A model generated the notes under the pieces. It searched no databases. It saw only the letters and a program-made list of their open reading frames with translations, and was not told the origin of the DNA. Of a stretch of 64,000 nucleotides of DNA, positions 16,477 through 27,164 are shown piece by piece (within the stretch, counting starts at the first letter, position 1; each line of letters begins with the position of its first letter). Made by a program: the position numbers and the translations under genes. The DNA is taken from positions 3,100,001 through 3,164,000 of the forward strand of contig NZ_CP012590.1 in assembly GCF_001278845.1 (NCBI RefSeq), given 5' to 3'. The DNA is from Actinomyces sp. oral taxon 414 (GTDB lineage Bacteria; Actinomycetota; Actinomycetes; Actinomycetales; Actinomycetaceae).

Positions 16477-19400
16477 TGACCACGGCCCCCTCCCCCGCCC
16501 CTCCCGCCGCACCGGCAGACGTCGCGCCGTCCCTTGACGTTGCGCCGGGCTCCGTGGTCCGGGTGCGGGACGAGGACTGGCTCGTCACCCAGGTTTCCAT
16601 GACCTCCGACGGCACACTGGTGACCGTCCAGGGCCTGTCCGAACTGGTCCGGGACACCACCGCGCAGTTCTCCGCCGGCATTGACCGCATCGTCCCGGTG
16701 GACCCCCGCCACACCCGCGTGATCGCGGACACCTCCACCCGCCACCGGCTCTCCCGCCTGTGGCTGGAGGCGACCCTGCGCAAGACGGCGCTGCCGGCGA
16801 CCTCCACGGACTTGGCCGTGGTGGGCGACGTCCTGGCCGACCCCCTGGCCTACCAGCTGACGGCGGTGCGCCAGGCCCTGGATCCGGCGAACCTGCGCCC
16901 GCGCATCCTGCTGGCGGACACCGTGGGCCTGGGAAAGACCCTGGAGATCGGCATGATCCTGGCCGAGCTCGTGCGCCGCGGCCGGGGCGACCGCATCCTC
17001 ATCGTCACGCCCCGCCACGTGCTCGAGCAGATGCAGCATGAGATGTGGTCGCGCTTCGCCCTGCCCTTCGTGCGCCTGGATTCGGTGGGGATCCAGCGGG
17101 TGCGCCGCTCGGTTCCGGCCTCGCGCAATCCGTTCTCGGTGTTCCACCGCGCGATCATCTCCATCGACACCCTGAAGTCGGACCGCTACCTCAACCACCT
17201 GCGCAAGCAGCGCTGGGACGCGGTCGTCATCGACGAGTCGCACAACGTCACCAACAAGGGCACGCTCAACAATCGGCTCGCGGACATCCTGGCCCGCCAG
17301 ACCGACGCTCTCATCCTGGCCTCGGCCACGCCCCACAACGGCGACCCGAAGTCCTTCGCCGAGCTCATCCGCCTGCTGGAGCCGACGGCGGTGCGCGCCG
17401 ACGGCAGCCTCGACGAGGAGGCGGTGCGCCGCCTCGTCATCCGCCGCCACCGTCACTCCGATGAGGTGCGCGACGTGGTCGGCGGCCGGTGGAAGGAGCG
17501 CCTGACCCCGGTCAACCGCCTGGTGGCGCCCTCGCCCGCTGAGGACGCGGTGGCCGGCGAGCTCTCGCGCACCTGGCTGCACCGCACCGACGGCGCATCG
17601 GTCCCGGGCGCCAGAGCAGGAGGCCGGGGATCGGGCACCCACGGCGACGCCCTGTTCGCCTGGACGCTGGCCAAGTCCTTCCTGTCCTCTCCGGTGGCGC
17701 TCATCCAGACGATCGACGAGCGCCTGGCCCGGCGCCGCGCCCGGGCGGCCGCCGCCGCGGGCCCGGCCTCCCCGGCCTCCCCGCAGCTCTCGGAGCAGTC
17801 GCGGGCCCTGGCGCGCCTGCGCGAGCTGGCGGTGGCGGCCAACACGACCGACTCGGGCAAGTACCAGGCGCTGCTGGCCGAGCTGCACCGCATCGGCATC
17901 TCCCGCTCCTCGTCCGAGCGCGTCGTCGTCTTCGCCGAGCGCATTGCGACGCTCACCTGGCTGGCCGAGCATCTGCGCGAGGACCTGCGCCTGCCCGAAG
18001 AGGCGGTGCGGGTCATGCACGGGAGCCTGTCGGACGTGGAGCAGCAGGAGATCGTGGAGCAGTTCCGCCAGGCCCACACGCCGGTGCGCGTCCTGGTGAC
18101 CGGCGACGTGGCCTCGGAGGGCGTCAACCTGCACGCCCAGTGCCATGAGCTCATCCACTACGACATCCCCTGGTCACTCATCCGTATCGAGCAGCGCAAC
18201 GGCCGCATCGACCGCTACGGCCAGAGCGTCTCCCCGCAGATCACGACCCTGCTGCTCGACCCGTCGGACCCGCGCTTCTCCGGCGACGTGCGGGTGCTCA
18301 CGCGCCTGATGGAGAAGGAGGATCAGGCGCACCGGGCCCTGGGCGACGCCGCCTCCCTCATGGGCCTGTACTCGGGCGAGAAGGAGGAGGCGGCGATCCG
18401 CGAGGCGTTGCAGGCGGGCAAGGATATAGACGACGTCGTCTCCGACGCCGATGACGCATTCGCCCTGGACCCCATGGCCGCCCTGTTCGCAACCCTCACG
18501 GGCACGGCCGAGGCGAGGGGCGACGCCGGAGAGCCCGCCGGGTTCGCCCCTGCCGGTCCGGTCGGTCCCGGATCCTCTGGTCCGGTCGGTCCCGCCCGAC
18601 CCACGAGCCCGCTGCCGACCTCGACGCTGTACGAGACCCAGCTGGACTACCTGCGCCAGGCCCTGAACGAGCTCTATGAGCGCCCCGAGGAGCCCGAGCA
18701 TCGCCAGACCGGTGGCGGCGGCGTCTCGTGGTGCGAGCACGGAACGCAGCACGTGGTGGAGATGGTGCCCCCGGCGGGGCTGCACCACCGGCTGGCGGTG
18801 CTGCCGCAGTCCTACCTGCGCGAGCGCGTCCAGAAGTATCTGCGGCTGGCGACGACGCAGGCCAAGGGCGCGCGCCTTCTGGCCGAGGCCCTGGGCGACT
18901 CCTCAGGCTCCTCCTGGCCGGAGGCCCACTACCTGGGGCCGCTGCACCCGGTGCTGGACTGGGCCGGCGACCGGGTGCTGGCCAAGCTCGGCCGCTCCTC
19001 GGTGTTCGCGGTGCGCGGCGACGTGGACTCGCCGACCGTCCTGCTGCTGGGGACGCTGACGAACCGGGCGGGCCGGACGGTGTCAATGGTGTGCGTCAGC
19101 GCCGCCTTCCCCTACCTGGACCTGCCGGGCGCGCGGGCGGACCTGGCCGCGAGTCGACCGCTTCACGCGGTGGCGATCGGGCAGGTGCACGACTCCCCCA
19201 TCGCCATGTTCGCCTCGGCGGGCATCTCCCATGAGCTGAGGAACTCCGGGCCGGTGACGGACACCGCGCTGCTAGAGGCGCTCATCTCCCCGGCCGTGGA
19301 CGCCGCCGAGAGCCAGATGAAGCTGACGGTGACGGCGGCGAGCCGGCAGGCGCGGACGCGGGTGGACGCGTGGGCCGAGCGCGCCAACGCCTGGGACGAC

Positions 19401-19559
19401 GACGCGGGCCGCCTCGTCCAGAATCGCCACCTGCGCGCCCAGCGGTCCACGGTGGCCCAGGAGCGCGAGCTCATGGACCAGCACCTGCCCGCGCACACGC
19501 TGGTGCGGCCGCTGCTGGTCGTGGTGCCGCAGGACTTCGGGATGGAAGGAGACCGCTGA
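16476..19559 (+). CDS. SNF2-type helicase, DrmD-like
   Basis: A 1027-residue SF2 ATPase. Motif I is DTVGLGKT (residues 148-155), motif II is DESH (253-256) and motif III is SATPHN (283-288). A C-terminal helicase half carries VTGDVASEGVNLHAQCHELIHYD and QRNGRIDRYGQ. The order and length fit DrmD, the SNF2-like component specific to class 1 DISARM, and the next gene is a DrmMI-like methylase as in that system. A Gly/Pro/Ser-rich linker (PAGPVGPGSSGPVGPARP, near residue 700) looks like an in-frame expansion. The stop overlaps the next start (ATGA), so the genes are coupled. Role in phage restriction is inferred from the family and context. Confidence 0.88.
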   Translation: MTTAPSPAPPAAPADVAPSLDVAPGSVVRVRDEDWLVTQVSMTSDGTLVTVQGLSELVRDTTAQFSAGIDRIVPVDPRHTRVIADTSTRHRLSRLWLEATLRKTALPATSTDLAVVGDVLADPLAYQLTAVRQALDPANLRPRILLADTVGLGKTLEIGMILAELVRRGRGDRILIVTPRHVLEQMQHEMWSRFALPFVRLDSVGIQRVRRSVPASRNPFSVFHRAIISIDTLKSDRYLNHLRKQRWDAVVIDESHNVTNKGTLNNRLADILARQTDALILASATPHNGDPKSFAELIRLLEPTAVRADGSLDEEAVRRLVIRRHRHSDEVRDVVGGRWKERLTPVNRLVAPSPAEDAVAGELSRTWLHRTDGASVPGARAGGRGSGTHGDALFAWTLAKSFLSSPVALIQTIDERLARRRARAAAAAGPASPASPQLSEQSRALARLRELAVAANTTDSGKYQALLAELHRIGISRSSSERVVVFAERIATLTWLAEHLREDLRLPEEAVRVMHGSLSDVEQQEIVEQFRQAHTPVRVLVTGDVASEGVNLHAQCHELIHYDIPWSLIRIEQRNGRIDRYGQSVSPQITTLLLDPSDPRFSGDVRVLTRLMEKEDQAHRALGDAASLMGLYSGEKEEAAIREALQAGKDIDDVVSDADDAFALDPMAALFATLTGTAEARGDAGEPAGFAPAGPVGPGSSGPVGPARPTSPLPTSTLYETQLDYLRQALNELYERPEEPEHRQTGGGGVSWCEHGTQHVVEMVPPAGLHHRLAVLPQSYLRERVQKYLRLATTQAKGARLLAEALGDSSGSSWPEAHYLGPLHPVLDWAGDRVLAKLGRSSVFAVRGDVDSPTVLLLGTLTNRAGRTVSMVCVSAAFPYLDLPGARADLAASRPLHAVAIGQVHDSPIAMFASAGISHELRNSGPVTDTALLEALISPAVDAAESQMKLTVTAASRQARTRVDAWAERANAWDDDAGRLVQNRHLRAQRSTVAQERELMDQHLPAHTLVRPLLVVVPQDFGMEGDR

Positions 19560-22500
19560 TGGCGGTGTCGGACGCGCTGGTCGTGGGCGAGGACTGGATC
19601 AGCGAGCACTACTTCACCACGGACGCCGCCAAGGAGTCCTTCCTGGCGCGGGTGCTGGAGCGCCGCAAGGAGTGGGAGGCCCTGGAGAAGCCGGCCGCCC
19701 CCGGCACCGAGCCGACGCCGACGCCCCGTTCCCGGTTCCGCGCCGAGCGCTCCCGCCTGGAGGAGCTGCTGGCGGCCCTGCCCGCCGACGACGCCGAGTC
19801 CCTCACCGGCGCCGCCCTGGAGGCGGCCAAGCAGCTCGATGCGCTCCTGCGCGAGATCCTGGGCTTCGCCTCGGCGGAGTACCGCCTGGTCGAGCGCGGG
19901 CCGGTGAGCCTGGTGAGGCCGGTCGGCGACGAGGGTCCGGCGCCGCTGGCCCTGCTGCGCGCCCGCCCGGTGACCACGGTGGAGGACCTGTTGGTCAAGG
20001 ACGCCCCCACGCTCGCCGAGGCCTGGGAGCCGGTGGATCTGGCCGACCCCGACGCCCCGGTGCTGGAGGAGGCCGAACCGGTGGAGTCGGTGTCCCGGGC
20101 CCTGTCCACGCTCATGACCGATGAGCACGGCCCGACCTTCGCCCTGGTCCTGGCGGGCCAGTGGGCGCTCATCGCCGAGCGGGAGCGCTGGCCGGAGGGC
20201 CGCTGGCTGGCGGTGAACGTCCAGCTCGTCGTCGAACGCAATGAGTCCAAGCGCGGCGGCGAGGTGGAGCGGGCCCTGACCTGCCTGGACGCCCGCTCCC
20301 TGGTGCCGGGCCCGGAGGGCGAGACGTGGTGGACGGCCACCTTGGAGGACTCGGCGGCCCACACGGTGGGGGTCTCCAAGGACCTGCGCGAGGGCGTGCG
20401 CTCGTCGATCGAGATCATTGCCAACGAGGTGGTGCGCCGTCGTGCCGCCCGGGGGCTGGAGCCGCTGGCCCAGGAGCGGGCGCAGGACCTGGCCCTGCAG
20501 TCGCTGCGCTACATCTACCGGGTCATCTTCCTGCTGTACGCGGAGGCGAGCCCCGAGCTGGGGGTCCTGCCGGTGGGCGCCGCCGAGTACGACGCCGGTT
20601 ACGGCCTGGACCGGCTGCGCGAGCTGGCGCTGGTCGAGCTGCACGAGGAGTCCTCCCAGGCGGGCACGCACATCTACGAGTCCCTGGACCGGCTGTTCCG
20701 CCTGGTCGACGGCGGCCACAACGCGGAGGTGCCCGCCCAGGACGAGGGCGGTTTCGACGGCCTGGTCTTCCGGCCGATGCGCGCCGACCTCTTCCGCCCC
20801 GAGGCGACCGCCCTCATCGATGAGGTGGGCCTGGGCAACGGGGCTCTGCTGCGGGTGCTGCGCCACCTGCTGCTGACCAAGGAGAACACCAAGAGCGGGC
20901 GCGGCTTCATCTCGTATGTGGAGCTGGGCATCAACCAGCTGGGCGCCGTCTACGAGGGGCTCATGAGCTACTCGGGCTCCTTCGCCGCCGAGCGCCTGTG
21001 GGAGGTGGCGCCGGGCGGCGACGCCTCGAAGGGCTCGTGGGTGGTGCCCGAGGACGTCATGAAGGGCCTGGAGGAGAAGGACTTCGTGACGGTGGAGGAC
21101 GAGGTGACGGGCGAGCGCCGCAACGTCACCTATGAGAAGGGCCAGTTCGTCTACCGCCTGTCGGGCCGGGATAGGCAGCGGTCGGCCTCCTTCTACACCC
21201 CGGAGGTGCTCACCCGTTTCACGGTGCAGCAGGCGCTGGCCGAACTGCTGGACCAGGATGGGCACACGACGAGCGCCGAGGAGATCCTGCACCTGACGGT
21301 GTGCGAGCCGGCGCTGGGGTCGGGGGCCTTCGCCATCGAGGCGGTGCGCCAGCTGGCCGAGCAGTACCTGTCGCGGCGCGAACGCGAGCTGGGCCGGCGG
21401 GTGGACCCGGAGGAGCGACCCCGCGAGCTGGCGAAGGTCAAGGCCTTCATCGCCCTGCACCAGGTGTACGGGGTGGACCTCAATGCGACGGCGGTGGAGC
21501 TGGCAGAGGTGTCCCTGTGGCTGGACACCATGGTGGAGGGGCTGGCGGCCCCGTGGTTCGGGCTGCGGCTGCGCCGCGGCAATTCGCTGGTGGGGGCGCG
21601 TCGAGCCCTGTATTCGACGTCGCAGCTGAAGAAGCGGGCCTGGTTGACGGCCGCCCCGACGGCCGAGCCGCTCAGCCAGGTGGCGGCCGCGATCGACGGG
21701 GCCGATGCGGCCTCCCCGCACCGCATGGGCGGGGCGCTCGACGTCTCCAACCGGATCCACCACTTCCTGCTGCCGGCCAAGGGCTGGGGCAGCGCGGTGG
21801 AAGTCCCCAAACAGGTGCGCGACCTCGTGGATGCCGAGAGGCTCAAGGATCTCAAGACCTGGCGCAAGGAGGTTACGAAGGTGCCGACGGCCTTCCAGAT
21901 CAAGCGCCTGACGGCACTGGCCAGGCGAGTCGAGGTGCTGTGGGAGCTGACGCTTCGGCGCCTGCGCGTGGCGGAGGCGGAGGCCTCGCGGCGCATTGAC
22001 CTGTGGGGGCGCGAGGCGCGGGCCGATGCTGGCTCGACGGTGTCTCGCGAGGAGATCGAGAAGTATCTGGGCAACGGGGACTCGGCGTACCGGCGGCTGC
22101 GGCTGGTCATGGATGCGTGGTGCGCGCTGTGGTACTGGCCGCTGACCACGCAGGTGGCTCCGCCGAGTTTCGAGCATTGGCTCAACGCCCTGGAGGGACT
22201 CCTGGGCATTGCGGGCAAGGCGGGTCCGACCGACGCCGCGACCTTCGCCGACGCCACAGCCTGGGACGAACTCGAGCAGGCGGAGGAGATGGACCTCGGC
22301 TTCGCCGGCGCCCGCGCGATCGACTCCGTCATCGAGAAGCACGAGTGGCTCGAGGTCGTGCGGCGGGTGGCCGAGGATCAGGGCTTCTTCCACTGGGAGC
22401 TGGACTTCGCCACCGTCTTCGCCCGCGGCGGCTTCGACCTCCAGGTGGGAAACCCGCCGTGGGTGAGGCCGACTGTGGACTTCAACAGTCTCCTCTCCGA

Positions 22501-24313
22501 TGGCGACCCCTGGTGGTCACTCAGTAATAAGCCGTCCGTTGCGGTCAAGAAGAAGCGCATGCCAATCACCTTGGCTCGTTCTGGAGCCCTACGCACGGTT
22601 CTCGATGGGACCGCTGAGGTCATCGTTCTCTCCGAGCTTCTGAGCGATCCAACTGTCTACCCACTGCTCAGCGGCCAACCGGACCTCTACCGCGCCTTCA
22701 TGTGCCAGGTCTGGAGCCATCAGAATGGTCAGGGTAACTCCTCTCTCATCCACATGGAGACCCACTTCACCGACGCGAAGACACCACAACTGCGCGCAGC
22801 GGCGTATCGACATTTGCGCCGACACTGGCAGTTCATTAACGAACTCCAGCTCTTCGACATCCAGCACCAGAAGATCTACGGCATCCACGTGTACGGCAAG
22901 GAACAGTCGCCGTTATTCCTCCACGCCACATCTCTTTACCACCCTGACACGGTGCAGCGCTCCCTCAAACACGATGGCAGCGGAGAGGAGCCAGGTTTCA
23001 AGGACCCACACACCGGAACCTGGGACCTACGCCCTCATGCAGCCCGCATTGAATCTATTGATGAAGCAGCACTGAAGACCTGGCAATTAGTGACAGAATC
23101 ACACGACTGGCACTCAGCTCCCATGGTCTCCACCGTGAACTCGGCCACATCACGAGCGCTGGCGACATTGGCCACCCAACCACGCATCAGCACTCTCAAC
23201 CTCCAATTCTCATCTGGATGGCACGAAACGTCGGACTTTGAAAAGGGACGTTTCGAAAAGGCGTGGGGTCGAGCGTCATGGGATAACGCAATCCTTCAAG
23301 GCCCTCACCTCTACGTCTCCACGCCGCTATACAAGCAGCCCAACGAGACGATGAGGCACTTCCTGGACTGGACCTCAACCGACCTGGAAGCCCTTCCTGC
23401 AAACGCTCAACCCGTCACCCAGTACAAACCCACGGGCGACCGCGCCACCTACGATCGCCTCTACACCCACTGGGGCGACTCCTCCGCCCGCGACCACTAC
23501 CGCATTGCTTGGCGTACTCAGGTCCCTCTAACCGGGGAACGTACCCTCACTCCGAGCATCATCCCACCCGGATCCGCCCATGTCGACGGACTGTATTCGG
23601 CAAGCTCACCTCAACACCACGAGGACTCTCTTGTCTTGGCTTCCGGAACTCTCAGTTCACTGCTCGTTGACTTCTATACTCGATCGCGGGGTTTCTCGCA
23701 TATACGAAATTCCGCAGCAAATTCACTGCCGACAGTTATCCCGACATCTCCCTTGACGCGACGCGTGCGGTATCGGGCACTTCGCCTCAATTGCCTGACG
23801 GAAGCCTACGCCAACCTGTGGACCGAGTGTTGGGATGAGTCGTTTGTGACGGATGCTCCGATTCTGGAACGTTATGACGAGCGCCCGATTGGCCCGGAGT
23901 GGACGGCGGATACACCCTTGCGTCGAGCGGAGGATCGTCGGAACGCGCAGGCGGAGATCGATGTCATGGTGGCGATGATGCTGGGTGTACCGATTGATGA
24001 CCTGTGCACGATCTACCGCACCCAGTTCGCGGTGCTCTACGACTATGACCATGGCCGGGGTCAGGGCGCCTATGTCTATGACGCGAATGGCCGCCAGCTG
24101 CCGACTCCGGTCCGCCAGGCCTGGGAGAAGCGCAAGCGCCCCACCTCCAACGAGGACATGCCACTCTCTGAGCGCACTCACACCCACCCTGGCTCCGGCG
24201 TCTCCTACGTCTACGACCTCCCCTTCCGCATCCGCGACCGCGAATCCGACTTCCACCGCATCCACACCACTCTCACCACCATATCAACGGAGCACCCTCA
24301 TGGCCTTCTCTAA
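19559..24313 (+). CDS. Eco57I/DrmMI-type adenine DNA methylase, chimeric
   Basis: A 1584-residue protein with the amino-methylase motifs: motif I EPALGSGAF (near residue 583) and motif IV NPPW (near 965), separated by a long insertion as in PglX and DrmMI proteins. The product would methylate adenine in host DNA to mark self. No separate nuclease domain is evident at the N-terminus. Base composition drops sharply just after NPPWVRP (from about 22480) and stays lower through most of the C-terminal third, where the target-recognition domain would lie, recovering partly after ~23830. That suggests the specificity part was replaced by recombination. The 3' end overlaps the next gene by 14 bases. 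Confidence 0.85.
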   Translation: MAVSDALVVGEDWISEHYFTTDAAKESFLARVLERRKEWEALEKPAAPGTEPTPTPRSRFRAERSRLEELLAALPADDAESLTGAALEAAKQLDALLREILGFASAEYRLVERGPVSLVRPVGDEGPAPLALLRARPVTTVEDLLVKDAPTLAEAWEPVDLADPDAPVLEEAEPVESVSRALSTLMTDEHGPTFALVLAGQWALIAERERWPEGRWLAVNVQLVVERNESKRGGEVERALTCLDARSLVPGPEGETWWTATLEDSAAHTVGVSKDLREGVRSSIEIIANEVVRRRAARGLEPLAQERAQDLALQSLRYIYRVIFLLYAEASPELGVLPVGAAEYDAGYGLDRLRELALVELHEESSQAGTHIYESLDRLFRLVDGGHNAEVPAQDEGGFDGLVFRPMRADLFRPEATALIDEVGLGNGALLRVLRHLLLTKENTKSGRGFISYVELGINQLGAVYEGLMSYSGSFAAERLWEVAPGGDASKGSWVVPEDVMKGLEEKDFVTVEDEVTGERRNVTYEKGQFVYRLSGRDRQRSASFYTPEVLTRFTVQQALAELLDQDGHTTSAEEILHLTVCEPALGSGAFAIEAVRQLAEQYLSRRERELGRRVDPEERPRELAKVKAFIALHQVYGVDLNATAVELAEVSLWLDTMVEGLAAPWFGLRLRRGNSLVGARRALYSTSQLKKRAWLTAAPTAEPLSQVAAAIDGADAASPHRMGGALDVSNRIHHFLLPAKGWGSAVEVPKQVRDLVDAERLKDLKTWRKEVTKVPTAFQIKRLTALARRVEVLWELTLRRLRVAEAEASRRIDLWGREARADAGSTVSREEIEKYLGNGDSAYRRLRLVMDAWCALWYWPLTTQVAPPSFEHWLNALEGLLGIAGKAGPTDAATFADATAWDELEQAEEMDLGFAGARAIDSVIEKHEWLEVVRRVAEDQGFFHWELDFATVFARGGFDLQVGNPPWVRPTVDFNSLLSDGDPWWSLSNKPSVAVKKKRMPITLARSGALRTVLDGTAEVIVLSELLSDPTVYPLLSGQPDLYRAFMCQVWSHQNGQGNSSLIHMETHFTDAKTPQLRAAAYRHLRRHWQFINELQLFDIQHQKIYGIHVYGKEQSPLFLHATSLYHPDTVQRSLKHDGSGEEPGFKDPHTGTWDLRPHAARIESIDEAALKTWQLVTESHDWHSAPMVSTVNSATSRALATLATQPRISTLNLQFSSGWHETSDFEKGRFEKAWGRASWDNAILQGPHLYVSTPLYKQPNETMRHFLDWTSTDLEALPANAQPVTQYKPTGDRATYDRLYTHWGDSSARDHYRIAWRTQVPLTGERTLTPSIIPPGSAHVDGLYSASSPQHHEDSLVLASGTLSSLLVDFYTRSRGFSHIRNSAANSLPTVIPTSPLTRRVRYRALRLNCLTEAYANLWTECWDESFVTDAPILERYDERPIGPEWTADTPLRRAEDRRNAQAEIDVMVAMMLGVPIDDLCTIYRTQFAVLYDYDHGRGQGAYVYDANGRQLPTPVRQAWEKRKRPTSNEDMPLSERTHTHPGSGVSYVYDLPFRIRDRESDFHRIHTTLTTISTEHPHGLL

Positions 24314-26906
24314 GCCAACTCCCAAGCGAACTCTCCACTCAACACCCGGCGAACTCTACCGCGACCTCACTCGCCGCCCCGGATCAACCTTAAGTCTCTG
24401 GGCCCACCAATCCGAACTACTTAAGATTTACGTCAACCACGTAAACCATTCTGATATCGCCCTGGAATTGCCTACGGGTACGGGCAAGACGCTCATTGGA
24501 TTACTTATCGCCGAATGGAATCGTCGTCGCGACAACAAGCGCATCCTTTACGCATGCCCCACACAGCAACTCGCGCAACAAGTTCACGCTGCCGCACAAC
24601 AAGAAGGTATCGATAGCGTGCTACTTGTCGGATCTCACAGGGACTGGGCAGCCAAATCGAAAAGGAAGTACGAATCCGCCGACAGCATCTGTATCACAAC
24701 CTATAGCAGCATTTTCAACTCAAGCCCTAAGCTGGTCGATTGCTCAGTCATCATACTCGACGACGCCCATGCAGGAGAGCAGTATGTCGGTGAGGCTTAT
24801 AGTGTCACTTTGAGCCGCATGGAGAAGCGATCGTCATACGACACACTTCTCGAGGTGTTTCAACCAGCCCTTGATGACATATTCGTCGAACGCCTGAAGT
24901 TTTCAGATCCCGACCCTAACATTCGAGGAGAAGTTCGTCTCGTACTACCTCTTCGCCAGCCAGGTATGGTAGGCGAACTTCACACCGCATTGTCTCAACT
25001 CCCTGAGCCGCATTCTTTCCGATTTGCCATGATTCACGAGGAGCTGAAGTCGTGTCTCGCCTACATCTCATACTCCGAAATAGTCGTTAGGCCATACATT
25101 CCGCCAACCTACAACAACCAGCTATTCAGTAAAGCCCGTCAGCGAGTATATATTTCTGCCACCCTCGGCGAGGGAGGTGAACTCGAACGTTCATTCGGAC
25201 GCACCCACATTCTCCGGGTCGAGCAACCGGATGCTAATACAGATCCGAGAACAGGACGTCGTTTTTTCGTGTTTCCAGAATTCGTTGACGACGCTGACGC
25301 TGACGACCTCACGCGGGCGATCATAAGCGAAGCCGGAAAGGCGCTTGTCCTCTCACAGCGTACCGATGTCGCGATGGCAGATGCCAAGAAGTTCACTCCC
25401 AATGGTTGGTCCATCTTGGGTATTGACGACGTATCGACGAGCATGGAACCATTCACCACCGCAGACAATACGATCTGTGTATTGGCCGCCCGATACGACG
25501 GACTCGACCTCCCCGGCGATATCTGTCGACTGATCGTCTTCGACGGCACGCCAGATCAACTGAGCCTCCAGGAACGGTTTCTTCGCAGAAATGCGCAGGC
25601 TGGTGTCGCACTTGAGTCGCGAATCCGTACCCGGATCGTCCAAGGTACCGGTCGCTGCACCCGCGGACCCAAGGACACCGCGATCGTGTTGATTCGAGGA
25701 GATCTCTCGGCCTTCCTTCAACGACCAGAAACCATTTCTGCTTTCACACCTGAGTTACAGGCGGAGATTCGTTTTGGCGCCGAGAATTCTCAGGACGGCA
25801 GTTCCGACGATATGCTCGAAAATGTCCGAGCTTTTCTAACTCAGGACACTGACGATACCTGGCGCTCTGATGCCGAGCCCACACTTGTCGAGTACCGGCA
25901 TCAGGCCATCCAGGATCCACCAGAGGGCTCAGAACAGTTGTCTAACTGTGCGACAGAAGAGGTCGAGGCATGGATTTATGCCTCCACCAGTTCGTGGGAA
26001 AATGCCGCCAAACACGCCCACGAGGTTTGCAGGATTCTTGGGGATGGGGGAGGCGCAACCCGACAGTATCAGGCGTTTTGGAAATACCTCGAGGCTGCAT
26101 GGGTAGATATGCTAGCGGAGGAGGGCAACGATCCCTCATTGAAGGCCACAGCGCTACAGCGACTGGCCGAGGCCGAGAAGACCGCCGGAGGCGGTTCATG
26201 GATTCATCAGATGGCACCTTTTCCCGAACAAGATTCCCCTAAGTCTAGCCGCGTTGACGACATTGCGGCTAGCAAGATCGCCTCTTTACTCCGCGACAAT
26301 ATAAAAGAGAACTCCACCATCGGGAAACTTGAGCGAATGGTGGCGGACCTTAACCAAACGTCAGCCCCAACATTCGAGGCTGCGCTCTCAATCTTGGGTT
26401 GTATGCTGGGGGCCATCTCGTCTAAGCCAACACCGCACGGGAGATGCGATTCAACGTGGTGCTGGGACAATGAACTGTGGATCGCCCTCGAAGCCAAGAG
26501 TGAGCACAATGAGGCGGGCACTATTTCACTCAAAGACATTCGGCAATCCAATGGCCAACTCACTCTCCTCAGGTCGGACCGTAAGTTGGATTGGATTCCT
26601 CACTGCAGCGCAACCGTTATCATTTCCCCTAGATCTGGAGTACATAGTGACGGTATCGTGATCGCAGACAAGCACTTGTTCTTGACAAAGCCCGCTACAG
26701 TTCGAGAGATTGCCGACGACACACTCCGCGCTTGGAAGAGGCTCTTAAGCCAAAAGGATGGAAGAAATGAGACGGACGTACAGGAGCTCATCATCAAGAC
26801 GTTCCGCAGTTTCGACATCCTTCCTTATGATATCTTAAGGCGACTCACTATGAATCCCGTCGGCCCTGCCAGCCCAATCGAGACAGATGGAAACATGAAG
26901 CAATGA
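24300..26906 (+). CDS. XPD/DinG-like SF2 helicase of the defence cluster
   Basis: An 868-residue protein with motif I LPTGTGKT (residues 58-65), motif II LDDAH (near 152), and a C-terminal half containing QERFLRRNAQAGVALES and QGTGRCTRG (near 447), as in Rad3/XPD-type helicases. The last ~250 residues have no domain I recognise. It overlaps the methylase gene, so the three genes form one unit. The coding sequence has much lower GC than its neighbours (one sampled stretch near 24690 is about 43%) and probably entered together with the low-GC part of the methylase. It does not correspond to DrmA, DrmB or DrmC of DISARM by visible motifs. Confidence 0.8.
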   Translation: MAFSKPTPKRTLHSTPGELYRDLTRRPGSTLSLWAHQSELLKIYVNHVNHSDIALELPTGTGKTLIGLLIAEWNRRRDNKRILYACPTQQLAQQVHAAAQQEGIDSVLLVGSHRDWAAKSKRKYESADSICITTYSSIFNSSPKLVDCSVIILDDAHAGEQYVGEAYSVTLSRMEKRSSYDTLLEVFQPALDDIFVERLKFSDPDPNIRGEVRLVLPLRQPGMVGELHTALSQLPEPHSFRFAMIHEELKSCLAYISYSEIVVRPYIPPTYNNQLFSKARQRVYISATLGEGGELERSFGRTHILRVEQPDANTDPRTGRRFFVFPEFVDDADADDLTRAIISEAGKALVLSQRTDVAMADAKKFTPNGWSILGIDDVSTSMEPFTTADNTICVLAARYDGLDLPGDICRLIVFDGTPDQLSLQERFLRRNAQAGVALESRIRTRIVQGTGRCTRGPKDTAIVLIRGDLSAFLQRPETISAFTPELQAEIRFGAENSQDGSSDDMLENVRAFLTQDTDDTWRSDAEPTLVEYRHQAIQDPPEGSEQLSNCATEEVEAWIYASTSSWENAAKHAHEVCRILGDGGGATRQYQAFWKYLEAAWVDMLAEEGNDPSLKATALQRLAEAEKTAGGGSWIHQMAPFPEQDSPKSSRVDDIAASKIASLLRDNIKENSTIGKLERMVADLNQTSAPTFEAALSILGCMLGAISSKPTPHGRCDSTWCWDNELWIALEAKSEHNEAGTISLKDIRQSNGQLTLLRSDRKLDWIPHCSATVIISPRSGVHSDGIVIADKHLFLTKPATVREIADDTLRAWKRLLSQKDGRNETDVQELIIKTFRSFDILPYDILRRLTMNPVGPASPIETDGNMKQ

Positions 26907-27164
26907 GCGGCCCGTTTCACTTGAGCATGAAGTGAGCTATGGCTGGTATTAAACAAGGTTTCCTTCGGGTGGCGTGATTGGTAGGTGTTCGAAGTCGTAG
27001 TCGAAGGTGCGGCTGGTGATGTAGTTGGTGAAGGCTGAGTGGGTCTGTTCCGGGGTGTCTCGCTGGATGTTTGCGATGTGGGCCTTGGCGGCGTTCCAGA
27101 CGTGCTCCGCGGGGTTGTGGTCGGGAGCATAGGGTGGGAGGCGGATCGGTTCGACCCGCTCCAG

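Noticed and set aside
19163..22393. Long minus-strand frame opposite the methylase
   Set aside because: Low-complexity composition, no motifs, and overlap with a clear methylase and helicase on the plus strand.
16476..26906. BREX system
   Set aside because: No PglZ, BrxC or Lon-like gene; the methylase alone is not sufficient.
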